A stretch of 64,000 nt of DNA from Algoriphagus formosus (GTDB lineage Bacteria > Bacteroidota > Bacteroidia > Cytophagales > Cyclobacteriaceae): assembly GCF_002807035.1 (NCBI RefSeq), contig NZ_NIUC01000002.1:1641267-1705266 (forward strand), read 5' to 3'. The position numbers and the translations under genes are program-made. The number at the start of each line of letters is the position of its first letter. The first letter of the stretch is position 1. The notes beneath the pieces are model-generated. The model ran no database searches. It had not been told where the DNA came from and saw only the letters and a program-made list of their open reading frames with translations. Positions 46,882 to 56,600 of the stretch are shown piece by piece.

Positions 46882-47949
46882 CTAATGTTGATGTGCCAGT
46901 CGATGTTTCCTAAGAATATCTTCGCCGAAGTCATTTCCTTTTTCCCTGAAAATGGAGTGGATGTGATTGGCATTATCCAAAAAGCCAACATTGTCATATT
47001 CAATCAAAAAGTCCGGGCTGTGGATGATATAATAGTGAGGTTTCATGGGTTCGTAACTTCCGATCCATGCAAAATAGACCTCATCCATTCCACGAGCATG
47101 CAATTTGGCCAAGTATTCTTCAGCTTTCAGATGGTCCAGATTAGCAGCATATTCTTCGATCAAATAATGAAGGATCTGTTGTTGGTTTTCAGATAGCTCA
47201 GACCCCTTGATTCCTTGATATTCTTCTAGCCATTGGGGCCTTCCTGGACTGGTGATGATGTCTCCGGGAACATCCCCAGAAAGTGTCGCTTTTTTCTTTT
47301 GCTCCTCATCCAGTGAGTTGACAAACCAAAACCCATAGTCTTCTTCTTTGCTCAAAGGTCTCAATCCAGCATATTGGGTATCTTCAACCACGGCGGGATC
47401 AGAACCTAGAAACAGCGGAGTCATGCTAAATTCGTCACCCGAAACGGTCAAATTCAGCGAGATATGATGCCCCTCGAATTTCAATCCCCATTTTTTATCC
47501 GTCTGAGGATTGCCTGAGATAGCTAAAAAGTAATTCCCATAATCCCAGTTTAAACCTCGGATCATTTTTATCGCATTTTCATTGACCTCTCCACGCTCAT
47601 ATTTGATCTCGAAGAGTTCATGGAGAATATCATCCACCTGCATGATCGCGAAGGTTTTCAAATATCCTTGGGAGCTGAGAATAGAGCTTAAAACCTGATG
47701 AAAGGCAATTTTGCTTTTTGCAGAAAGTAGACCGTATTGAAGTCCGGCCCTAGGAGCTAGTCCAAGAGGTAAATTGGTCCATTCAGTTCGGACAGAGTCT
47801 GCAAATTCAATCATTAATTCATTCTCTTGCCCGTCTTCCAGAGTTTCAATAAAGCTTAGGGTTTTTTCATGAATAGTTGTGACGCTTTGTGCAAAAAGAA
47901 GAATAGGGAAAAATAAAGCTACTAGAGAGGAGATTAGTTTTAATTGCAT
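46882..47949 (-). CDS. Secreted DUF3500 protein
   Basis: The 355-aa protein has a signal peptide (LISSLVALFFPILLFAQS) and a DUF3500 domain: WTNLPLGLAPRAGLQYGLLS near the start, WGLKFEGHHISLNLTV in the middle, and a C-terminal HYYIIHSPDFLIEYDN ... NHIHSIFREKGNDFGEDIL. The recurrent His residues suggest a metal site, but the function of the family is unknown to me. It is the first gene of the seven-gene unit, so it defines the promoter region in the 114-bp gap from 47950 to 48063. Confidence 0.9.
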   Translation of the reverse strand: MQLKLISSLVALFFPILLFAQSVTTIHEKTLSFIETLEDGQENELMIEFADSVRTEWTNLPLGLAPRAGLQYGLLSAKSKIAFHQVLSSILSSQGYLKTFAIMQVDDILHELFEIKYERGEVNENAIKMIRGLNWDYGNYFLAISGNPQTDKKWGLKFEGHHISLNLTVSGDEFSMTPLFLGSDPAVVEDTQYAGLRPLSKEEDYGFWFVNSLDEEQKKKATLSGDVPGDIITSPGRPQWLEEYQGIKGSELSENQQQILHYLIEEYAANLDHLKAEEYLAKLHARGMDEVYFAWIGSYEPMKPHYYIIHSPDFLIEYDNVGFLDNANHIHSIFREKGNDFGEDILRKHRLAHQH

Positions 47950-48008
47950 GGACGATAAAAGATAAAGGCATTTTAATTTGCCTGAATGGAAAAAGAATCT
48001 TGTAAAAG

Positions 48009-48027
48009 ATAGAATAAAAAATTCTAT
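48009..48027 (-). terminator. AT-rich hairpin between the glycine-rich gene and the DUF3500 operon
   Basis: ATAGAAT (48009-48015) and ATTCTAT (48021-48027) form a 7-bp stem around five A residues, about 36 bp downstream of the T9SS gene's stop on the minus strand, with T-rich sequence around. It could end that transcript. The stem is weak. Confidence 0.35.
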
Positions 48028-48063
48028 AATTCTAAAAAAAGTCCAAAAAAGTGGGAGCGCTAC

Positions 48064-50289
48064 TTACCTTTTTAAAATCACTTTGTGATACTCTCGGTTT
48101 TCTCCCCAAATTATTTCTAAAGTATACAAGCCTGATGGCTGATTGGATAACCAATCCCCAACTTGTGATCCCATAGATCGAAGATCATCCACTTGAATAA
48201 ATTTGTAGAGACCAGTAGGGGAAATAACCCGAATGGAGATTGGTTCATCCCGATAAGAAGAAGGGTCAATCATGCCAATTTGAAATGAATACCCATTGGT
48301 TGGATTTGGATAGGCTCTCCAGGTCTTATTACCTTTTTGTCCCTCTATCTGAATAGCGGTAGTACGGCTGTAAGTGTATGTTCCGTCAAAGTCAACTTGC
48401 TTCAGTCGATAGAAGATGTTTCCGCCCTGAATAGGAAGATTTATGTCTTCGAATGAATAGGAGGTAGGAGAATCAGCAAACCCTTGGCCCTGAATTTCTC
48501 CTATTTTGGTCCATGAATCGACCGAATTAATTGCCCGCTCGATTTCAAAGTGGGAGTTTTCCCATTCTTTTGCAGTAGACCATTCAAGAAGACCTGTTCT
48601 TTTGGCTAGTTGATAGGTTGATTGGAATGATAGGAATTCGACAGGAAGGATTCTTGCAATTTCGTATCTGACAATAACCACACCTTTAGAGCCTCTTCCG
48701 CCCCTTCGATCATCACCGCCACCACCTCCGCCAGAGCCAGGAGTTTGGCCGTCTTCACCCTCATCATCATCTTCAGCTCCATTACCTCCACGTAAATTTG
48801 CACCGCCGAAGCCTCTGTCATCTTCGCCAGCACCACCACCACCGGCAGCGTAGACTCTGTTGTCAAATTCACTTACTATCAGGCCAGCTCCACCGTTACC
48901 ACCTTCTTCATCACGAGCATTTTGTCCATCTTGGCTTACTCCGCCGCCACCACCAGCGGCGTCATCATTTCCTCGGCCACCATTTTTTCCATTATTTCCA
49001 CCCTGACCTCTGTGGTTATTGTTTCCTTCATTTCCTGCTCCACCACCTGAGCCCCCGAAAATTCTATTGGAGACTACTGAATATCCCCTAGTAGCATTTT
49101 TGTAGGAGGAATTTGAACCGTTTTTACCTCTGCGGCTGTCAGCGGAACCACCTCCGCCCCCGCCAGCAGCCCTTACTTCATAAATACCTCCAAGATCAAA
49201 AGTTGACTCTGATCCATCTTGGCCTTCTTCGTCTTCATCATCAGAACCTTCACCTCCCGATCCTACTTTGATTTCAAATGTTGTATTGGCAGGGAGTCCA
49301 TTGACTTCGATTTCAGTGACTTCTGCACGAGTATGCACCAGTCCTCCGGCACCTCCACCACCTCCGATGTTTGAGCCGCCACCTCCACCACCGCCTACTA
49401 CAAGGACTTCAAATTCAGCTAGATTCGCAGGTGCCTCCCAGATACAATCCTCAAAAAATTCGATAATTACTGTTCCCGATTCACTTCCGTCATCAATATA
49501 TTGCCAGCATCCTCCGCTAGGTGGTCCATTTGTGTCAGAGCAATCAAGACTGGGGTCTACGATTGCACCTCCCGTCAGATTTCCATCATCAGGTGTTTTG
49601 TTTACTATTAAAGGTGCTTTGAAAGTACCAGTAAGATTGTTTCCTGTTATTCTTCCATCATCAGTATCAATATCACCACCAACTGATATGGTGTTACACT
49701 GATTTGTATTTAAAGGGCGAATGATTGCATCGTTATCATCATTGTCAAGGTCATCCTCAACGGTTAATGATCCTGCTAAAGTGACTAGATTATTATTTAT
49801 AAAATCCCCTCCTACAGAGGTATTACCTAGATTTAGGATACCTTCATCATTCTCTAAATCTCGCTCAACGGTTAAGGTGCCGCTACTTGAATTGATTAAG
49901 CCTTCATTTGTTACATTTCTAAAAAAGACTGAGCCAAAATTATTTAGGACCTGACTTTCTCTAATTCGAAGGTCTCTATTGGTGCCAGGGTCTCCAAACT
50001 GCCCATAGTTGTTTATTGTAATATCGTCCCCATTAAAATTGGCAAAATCATTTGAATAGATTACACCGTTTGCAATACAAATCGTCAGATCGTCTCTATT
50101 TCTAAGATTGATTCTGCTGGATCTATTTCCTAAAATACATACTACATCACCATCTTGAATATTACGGTTTGGTGTAGGATTTCCATTCCCAGAAAATGTA
50201 ATCGTACAGCTTCCACACTGAGCAAGGGACCCTTGGGTACCAACTGCTAGGTAGAATAAGATAAAAACGATCAATTGAAATGTTTTCAT
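48064..50289 (-). CDS. T9SS-exported glycine-rich surface protein
   Basis: The 741-aa protein has a signal peptide, an Asn-rich region (about residues 25-215) of repeated ITINNYGQFGD- and SVGGDFINN-like strands that could form a beta-helix, then a glycine-rich domain introduced by AEFEVLVVGGGGGGGSN and containing GGAGLIVSEF-type turns. A conserved module (ILPVEFLSFQ ... WSTAKEWENSHFEIERA ... FYRLKQVDFDGTYTYS) and a type A T9SS tail (AYPNPTNGYSF ... YTLEIIWGENREYHKVILKR) follow. It should cross the outer membrane by the type IX system and stay attached or be released. The C-terminal 220 residues are almost identical to the neighbour at 50625-52829, down to a 92-bp identical DNA stretch. Confidence 0.9.
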   Translation of the reverse strand: MKTFQLIVFILFYLAVGTQGSLAQCGSCTITFSGNGNPTPNRNIQDGDVVCILGNRSSRINLRNRDDLTICIANGVIYSNDFANFNGDDITINNYGQFGDPGTNRDLRIRESQVLNNFGSVFFRNVTNEGLINSSSGTLTVERDLENDEGILNLGNTSVGGDFINNNLVTLAGSLTVEDDLDNDDNDAIIRPLNTNQCNTISVGGDIDTDDGRITGNNLTGTFKAPLIVNKTPDDGNLTGGAIVDPSLDCSDTNGPPSGGCWQYIDDGSESGTVIIEFFEDCIWEAPANLAEFEVLVVGGGGGGGSNIGGGGGAGGLVHTRAEVTEIEVNGLPANTTFEIKVGSGGEGSDDEDEEGQDGSESTFDLGGIYEVRAAGGGGGGSADSRRGKNGSNSSYKNATRGYSVVSNRIFGGSGGGAGNEGNNNHRGQGGNNGKNGGRGNDDAAGGGGGVSQDGQNARDEEGGNGGAGLIVSEFDNRVYAAGGGGAGEDDRGFGGANLRGGNGAEDDDEGEDGQTPGSGGGGGGDDRRGGRGSKGVVIVRYEIARILPVEFLSFQSTYQLAKRTGLLEWSTAKEWENSHFEIERAINSVDSWTKIGEIQGQGFADSPTSYSFEDINLPIQGGNIFYRLKQVDFDGTYTYSRTTAIQIEGQKGNKTWRAYPNPTNGYSFQIGMIDPSSYRDEPISIRVISPTGLYKFIQVDDLRSMGSQVGDWLSNQPSGLYTLEIIWGENREYHKVILKR
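48074..48165 (-). repeat. T9SS-tail DNA shared with the neighbouring gene
   Basis: About 92 bp here are identical to the start of the homologous stretch at 50635-50726, and similarity continues at a high level over the following several hundred bases, encoding the T9SS tail and the preceding module. Confidence 0.75.
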
Positions 50290-50624
50290 TTCTATTGAGA
50301 TTGAAATTTTGAAAGGGTGATTTTAATCTTTTTGATAAGTCTCGAAAGGGTGAGTTCAAAACTTATCAATTGATTGAAACGCACTAAATGCGATTTGAAA
50401 TACAAAAATATGTATTTTAAATTAATCCTGAAAAGTTTAAAAGAAATATTTTATCTGATTATCAGAAGCTAACAGTAGTTTTCAAGGAAATTGGAAATAT
50501 CTCTTTTTATTTCTTTAAAAAATTAATTTTATCCCTAGATAAATCCATTAAAAAATATTCACGAATCAGCGTAATTGGGGATTGATGCTAAAAAATCAGC
50601 ATAAAAAAGAAGGGGGTAATAATA
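50290..50624. other. Leader and intergenic region of the first glycine-rich gene
   Basis: No gene fits in this 335-bp AT-rich stretch. It holds two copies of a GAAAGGGTGA element (near 50310 and 50343), a promoter-like element at 50402-50410, and an imperfect 7-bp inverted repeat AAATACA/TGTATTT surrounding it. Confidence 0.45.
50402..50410 (-). promoter_or_regulatory. Candidate Bacteroidota -7 element for the glycine-rich gene
   Basis: On the minus strand TATTTTTGT is a full match to the TAnnTTTGY -7 box of Bacteroidota, about 110 bp before the ATG at 50289. The -33 TTG is not clearly present, so the call is tentative. The element lies inside the AAATACA/TGTATTT inverted repeat (50398-50417), which could be an operator. 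Confidence 0.3.
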
Positions 50625-52829
50625 CTATCTTCTCAAAATCACTTTGTGATACTCTCGGTTTTCTCCCCAAATTATTTCTAAAGTATACAAGCCTGATGGC
50701 TGATTGGATAACCAATCCCCAACTTGCGATCCCATTGATCGAAGATCATCCACTTGAATAAATTTGTAGAGACCGGTTGGTGAAATAATTCGCATGGAGA
50801 TAGGTTCATCCCGATAGGATGAAGGTTCAAGCAGGCCAATTTGGAAAGGATAGCCTGACGTTGGATTTGGATAAACTCTCCATGACTTATTGCCTTTAAG
50901 GCCTTCTACCTGTATAGCTGTAGTTTTGCTGTAAGTGTATGTTCCGTCAAAGTCAACTTGCTTCAGTCGATAGAAGATGTTTCCGCCAGCAACTGGCAAT
51001 TCGCTATCTCGGAAGTAATATTCAACAGGTGCATCAGAATAACCAGCTCCGTTAACATGCCCGATTTTCTTCCAATCTGTCACATTATTTATGGATCGTT
51101 CGATTTCAAATCGGTCATTTTCCCATTCTTTAGCGGTAGCCCAAGAAAGCTCACCAGATCGAAGTGGAGCATTATACTCGGCATTGATGTAAAGGTATTC
51201 GACTGGAAGGATTCGGGTATTTAAATACTTGATCAGTACTTTTCCTGAACCGCCATTTCCTCCTCGAACATTTCCTGCGCCACCACCCGAACCTGTATTG
51301 GCAACACCATTTCCTCCTGATCCATTGTTATTGCCATTTCCACCTATTCCAGAGCCGCCTGACCCAGGATTATCTGTAGCGTTTCCGCCTCCACCTCCGC
51401 CATAAACTCCTGGAAAACCAGAAACTGTAATCCCATCACCACCATTGCCTCCATCTGAATCACCGGGGAAAGTAAAAAATATAAAAAATAAAACTTCCAC
51501 ATTTCCATTGCTACCGCCTGAACCGGCACCGCCGCCACCTCCTCCTGCACCTTCACCTCCAAACTCATCACCTTCACCTCCATTATTGCCACTTCCATCA
51601 AATGCGACTCCAATATTTCCATCTTGTCTGGCTCCTCCTCCTGATGCTCTGGGCCCAATACCATCTCTCCCATCGTCTGAAGTAGTTGAGCCAGAACCAC
51701 CACCTCCTCCACCTCCTGCGATAATTTCAAAATTAGGATCGCCTACTGCAAAAATGCTGTTTTCTCCATCCTCTCCTTGAGCAGCAAAATCTGTTGAACC
51801 AGCTCCTCCATCTCCTATTCTTATATCAAATGAAGTTCCTGCAGGAAGTCCTGGATTAGGTCCGAGATTAATATCAATAAAGCTTTGAGGAATTACACCT
51901 CCTGCACCACCGCCTCCGCCATAAAGACTCCTTCCACCGCCGCCACCGCCGCCGATTACCAATACTTCAAACTCAACTAACCCTTCTGGAGGAGTCCAGG
52001 TCCCATCGGTATTAAATTCAATCACTGTTTCACCACTAATGGCTCCATCATCTATGATAGTACCTCCATTGGTAGAGCAGGTATAACTAATGACCACTTG
52101 GCCATCCCCTCCAGCACCACCAAAACCGGGGGCACCGTTTCCCCTTCGTTCGCCACCACCACCCCCACCACCAGGTTGTTGGCCGGGAAGCCCCGGAGAA
52201 GTGCTGCCTATATCAGGTCCACCATTTCCTCCATTTCCACCTCCTGAAGGTGCAGTTGCTCCCGAAGGCCTTGCTGTCGTTGCGTTATTTCCGTTAGCTG
52301 CGGTACCTGCAGAGGATCCGCCGCCACCGTTTTCGCCTCCTCCTCTAGAGATTCCATCTCCTCCACTAAACCTAACATCACCGATACCTAAAGCAGCACT
52401 GCCTCCTGCACCGGGATCGTTGCCACCTGAATCATCTAAGCCTGATTGCCCTCCTACGGCTAAAACAATTGCGTCTGATTCAAATTCCGTCCTAGCTACC
52501 CAAGACGATTCTCCTGGCTGTTCAGTAGTACTCCCGGCACCTACAAATACTGTCAGTTGTTCCCCTGGACTAACTGCAATCGTACTTCTAGAATAAGCGC
52601 CTCCACCACCACCACTTCCGCGGCCTGTTTGACTTATTCGAGTGGAACCTCGTCCACCTGCACCCCATGTCTCTATAGTTATAGAAGTGACCCCAGCTGG
52701 AACAAAAAAAGTCTGAAGGCCAGTATTTGTATAGGTGACAGGGCTTGAGCACTGGGCATAAGTTTGACTGGCAAGCAAATAGCTGCTGAAAATCAGAATG
52801 ATACTTAATAAACTAAGGCGAAACCTCAT
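50625..52829 (-). CDS. T9SS-exported glycine-rich surface protein
   Basis: The 734-aa protein has a signal peptide (LLSIILIFSSYLLASQTYAQ), then a first glycine-rich domain (TYTNTGLQTFFVPAGVTSIT, WGAGGRGS ... GGGGGAYSRSTIAVSPGEQL), a second one introduced by VEFEVLVIGGGGGGGRSLYG, and the shared ILPVEYLYINAEYNAPLRSG module. It ends in a type A T9SS tail (YPNPTSGYPF ... YTLEIIWGENREYHKVIL). It resembles the glycine-rich ends of the giant protein encoded upstream, so the three genes share modules. The likely location is the cell surface. A polysaccharide- or self-binding role is inference. Confidence 0.9.
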   Translation of the reverse strand: MRFRLSLLSIILIFSSYLLASQTYAQCSSPVTYTNTGLQTFFVPAGVTSITIETWGAGGRGSTRISQTGRGSGGGGGAYSRSTIAVSPGEQLTVFVGAGSTTEQPGESSWVARTEFESDAIVLAVGGQSGLDDSGGNDPGAGGSAALGIGDVRFSGGDGISRGGGENGGGGSSAGTAANGNNATTARPSGATAPSGGGNGGNGGPDIGSTSPGLPGQQPGGGGGGGERRGNGAPGFGGAGGDGQVVISYTCSTNGGTIIDDGAISGETVIEFNTDGTWTPPEGLVEFEVLVIGGGGGGGRSLYGGGGGAGGVIPQSFIDINLGPNPGLPAGTSFDIRIGDGGAGSTDFAAQGEDGENSIFAVGDPNFEIIAGGGGGGGSGSTTSDDGRDGIGPRASGGGARQDGNIGVAFDGSGNNGGEGDEFGGEGAGGGGGGAGSGGSNGNVEVLFFIFFTFPGDSDGGNGGDGITVSGFPGVYGGGGGGNATDNPGSGGSGIGGNGNNNGSGGNGVANTGSGGGAGNVRGGNGGSGKVLIKYLNTRILPVEYLYINAEYNAPLRSGELSWATAKEWENDRFEIERSINNVTDWKKIGHVNGAGYSDAPVEYYFRDSELPVAGGNIFYRLKQVDFDGTYTYSKTTAIQVEGLKGNKSWRVYPNPTSGYPFQIGLLEPSSYRDEPISMRIISPTGLYKFIQVDDLRSMGSQVGDWLSNQPSGLYTLEIIWGENREYHKVILRR

Positions 52830-53687
52830 CTATACTAAGTGCAAATTTTTATATATAAAATGATTTATAAGGATTTTAAGATTTTCTTATTGGGTGTAAA
52901 TCCTTATTTCATGATTTGAATTAACAATTATAGATATTTATATTTAAAATATGATTTTTTCCGAATAAAATTTTTTTATAGATAATGAAAAAATATAAAA
53001 TATTGTTTAGATTTTTTAATAAGGATGGGTTTCGTTCATTCAGAGAAATAGGTTTGGACTTTGTTTTATTATAAAAATTCAATAATCATAGAAAAAATGT
53101 CATTCTTCTTGAAAAAATAGGAAAGGGCTTTTTTGACTAAAAAAAGAGTAGTTAATAAAGAGGATTGGGTTTGATTTCCACTTTAAAAGGTTTTGTGAAT
53201 TATTTCATAGATAGAGTGTGATGATTTTCTCCTTCATCTTGGCATTGAAACCCAGTGGATCGCTCCATACCCATCTAGGTATTCTTAGGCTATGTACTTT
53301 TCAATAGCTAGCAATTCTTAAATTGATGTAGGGGGTTCGGAGTGTCCTAAAAATGATTAGGGATAATAGTTCATTTTCAAGCTTGACATTCATCACTCTG
53401 TTCAACAATTTTGAAAGCAGCTGCTTACCTATCTTAATGGCGATTTTGGATAGCAAAAATTTGAATGGCTTTGCCTATTTTCAGGCTATAGTGACCCAAA
53501 TTGTTTTTGCGCTAAAAGTCATAGGGTCTGAAATTTCAACCCTATTTAAAAATGATACTTCTATCAAAAGTTGTTTTTTGAAAGGCTGATCGAAATCAGT
53601 GTCTGATTGCAGCCGATTGTAAACTCTGACTCAAAGTAAAAGAAGTTACTTCAGGACTAACGTATTTAATCTTTATTGGAATCTGTT
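52830..53687. other. AT-rich intergenic region
   Basis: This 858-bp stretch has very high A+T and no convincing gene. A 78-codon plus-strand frame at 53353-53589 lacks family resemblance or a clear start context and is best treated as chance. It must hold the promoter of the gene starting at 52829 and the terminator of the giant gene, but I found no full match to the TAnnTTTG promoter box or a strong hairpin. Confidence 0.45.
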
Positions 53688-56600
53688 TTACCTTCTCAAA
53701 ATCAATTTATGATACTCTCGGTTTTCGCCCCAGCTAATCTCTAGGGTGTAGACTCCGGCAGCCTTATCTCTCAGAATCAAGGATAGTTGTTGACTGAGTA
53801 GCTTAGCAGATTTACCTGAAATACTATCGAATACACCTGTCGCTGCGATGACTCGAATAGAGATCTCCTCATCATTGTAAACACCCGTATCGATCATCTC
53901 TAAGTTGATTGGATCTCCGGAAGTCGGATTCGGGAATACTCTCCAATAAGTCACTCCAGACATTGGGTCGACTTGGATGGCTCTGATATCACTATAGGTA
54001 GAGTCTCCATCAAAATCAAATTGCTTCAACCGATAGAAAATATCTCCTCCCGCTAGAGGCAGTTTGCTGTCTTGATAGAAATATTCTACCGGTCCATCGG
54101 AATAACCAGCTCCTGTCACCTCTCCGATTTTCTCCCAATCGGTGACATTATTGATAGAGCGCTCAATTTCAAAGCGATCATTTTCCCATTCTTTGGCAGT
54201 TGCCCAACTTAAATCCCCAGAGCGAAGAGCATTATTGTATTCAGCCTTAAAGTAGAGGTATTCAACTGGAAGAATTCGGAAGTTAGGATAGCGGATATAG
54301 ACTACACCTTGGAAGCCATCGCTTCCACCGGTTCTTCCGGCACCGCCGCCTGAACCGAAAGTGGTAGCAGGTAGGCCTATTCCAGTATTATTGCCTCTTC
54401 CTCCTGCATAGAATGTAGCACCGCCTGAGCCAGAATATTGACTACCTCCCATACCAGGTTCATTTACAGTAGCCCCAGAAGAGGTTCCTCCTCCTCCTGC
54501 GCCATAGTGAACATCTTCACCAGAGATGTCCTGCATAATTCCATTTCCTCCTGATCCAGCTCTTAGAAGTGATGCATCTCCGTTTCCACTTCCCCCTCCT
54601 GCAGCGGCACCACCGCCACCTGCACCAGAGCGACCAAAGCTTTGCCCATAGGCTGTTCCGCCATCATTTCCTCCGGTATAGGTTGCCAGGCCTCCAGTTG
54701 AGCTATCAGATCCATGAGCTGCTCCCCCGCCTCCGGAGGCACCATCTCTACCGGTACGGATACTAAGTTGATCACTTGAAGATCCACCTCCACCTCCACC
54801 GGCAGCATTAAGATCGGCGAAAGTATTACTTCCAGCATAATTAAAAGTTGAGCCGGTAAAGCTCGATCCAGTTCCATCGCCACCTTGCTGACCTGAACTT
54901 ATGGCTCCTAGACCTTGACCGCCTGGTGTAACTTCGAATGTAGCACCTTGTAATCCAGGGAGACCATTCATAGTGATTCCGGTGTATTGCTGATAAATCA
55001 CAGCGCCACCACCACCGCCTCCGGCAGCATCTCCGTAGCCACCGCCACCGCCACCGCCGACAACCAATACTTCAAATTCATCCAGTCCATCAGGAGCATT
55101 CCAAGTCCATGAGCTACAATCACCTGTGATACGGATTACCGTGAAGCCTTCTGAATCGGTGTATTGGAAGACTTCTCCGGAACCAGTACATGGAGGTGGA
55201 GTCGTACAGTCATAAGTAATGACGATCCTTCCATTTGGTCCAGTCGTACTAACAATGGCTTGTGTCAGTCTATCAGCCAATGGTTCGGATGGTCCTAGAG
55301 GAGTAACAAAAACATCTGCTCCGTCAAATACTATATACAGTGTACTTCCTGGGACTACAGGGATGGTCGCAGGCGCTGGATTTCCTCCATCTCCAAATGC
55401 TTGGATGGTTACTTCACTTATTCCGGCACCAACCGAATAGGTAGCATTTCCGTCCGCTTGTAAATATTCAGTACTGCAATTGATTCCAAATGGAGCTGTA
55501 TTGTTTGTAGGTACCGAATATGGGCATTGATCCGCAACTCCTTCGATGGAATTTATTGTAAGGATAGTAGTTCCTTCATTAGAATAAGGGAGAGATGCGA
55601 AAGTAAATTGACCGGCAGTGATGACTGTTACGGTAATCGTTTGATCTGCAATCTCATTTGCTCCGCTTGTACTGTAATTTATTATGTAGTCTCCCGGTGC
55701 TAGCTCAGGGCCGTAAACGGTAAATGTAGAAACATAAGGAGGAGATGATCCAACGGGTGGGTTGTTTACCTCAATATTGGAAATAGGGTATGTCGGATTA
55801 TCAACTGTGATGGTACCTGTCGCATTTACTGACCCACAACCTCCAGTCAAAGGGATACTATAATTAAATATTCCTACCTCAGATGGTGTACCTGATATTG
55901 TAATGTCTCCTGAGCCAGGATCAAAAGAGGCACTTATTCCTAGCGGCAATCCGTTTGCTCCCGCTACACCTTCATTAGCTATTCCTGTGGCTCCTGTAGT
56001 ACGATGGATAAGTGTAATTGGAACGGCTGTATCTAGACAAAGAACTGGGTCAGGGTTGACTGGGGTGACTGTGTTTTCTGGAGTAACAGTAACCGTGACA
56101 ATATTGGAAGGTGGTGACGGGCATTCTGTACCATTCAAATTGGAAACAACGATTCTCTGGAACTCCGTGGTTTCTGATAATGCCGGTGAATCATAGGTAG
56201 CGCCTGTTGCACCTGAAATAGGTGTCCAAATAGGATTAGAAGAATTTCTAAACTGCCAGATATAGCTAAGGTCTCCATCACCCGAACCTGCATCAGTACT
56301 TGTAAATGCGACAGGGTCGTCTCCAATACAAATGGTTTGATCAGCTGCTATTGCTCCAGGAAGAGGCTCGCTTTGCAGCGTTATGGTCACCGGATCAGAA
56401 GGTGGTCCTTCACAGAAATTGCCACCCACAGTTGAAATAGTATACCTTCTATATTGAGTAGTTTCTGTAAGGACAGGAGGAGCGAAATCAGCCCCTGATG
56501 GATTACTTGGAACGTCTACCCAGTTTGGAGTAGAAAGATCAGTGTTCATTTCCCATCTATAGGAAATCACAGCCCCAGGGTCTTGAGGGGCGTAAACATC

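Noticed and set aside
51344..51730. Met/Val-rich minus-strand frame of 128 codons
   Set aside because: A frame-shifted reading of the glycine-rich domain (GGN codons read as GTN/ATG in another frame), not a gene.
52090..52596. Proline-rich plus-strand frame of 168 codons
   Set aside because: It is the complement of the glycine-rich coding region (Gly codons read backwards as Pro). The minus-strand gene has signal peptide and T9SS tail.
53353..53589. 78-codon plus-strand gene in the AT-rich spacer
   Set aside because: No recognisable motif, no clear start context, and an opposite strand to every other gene. It is probably chance.
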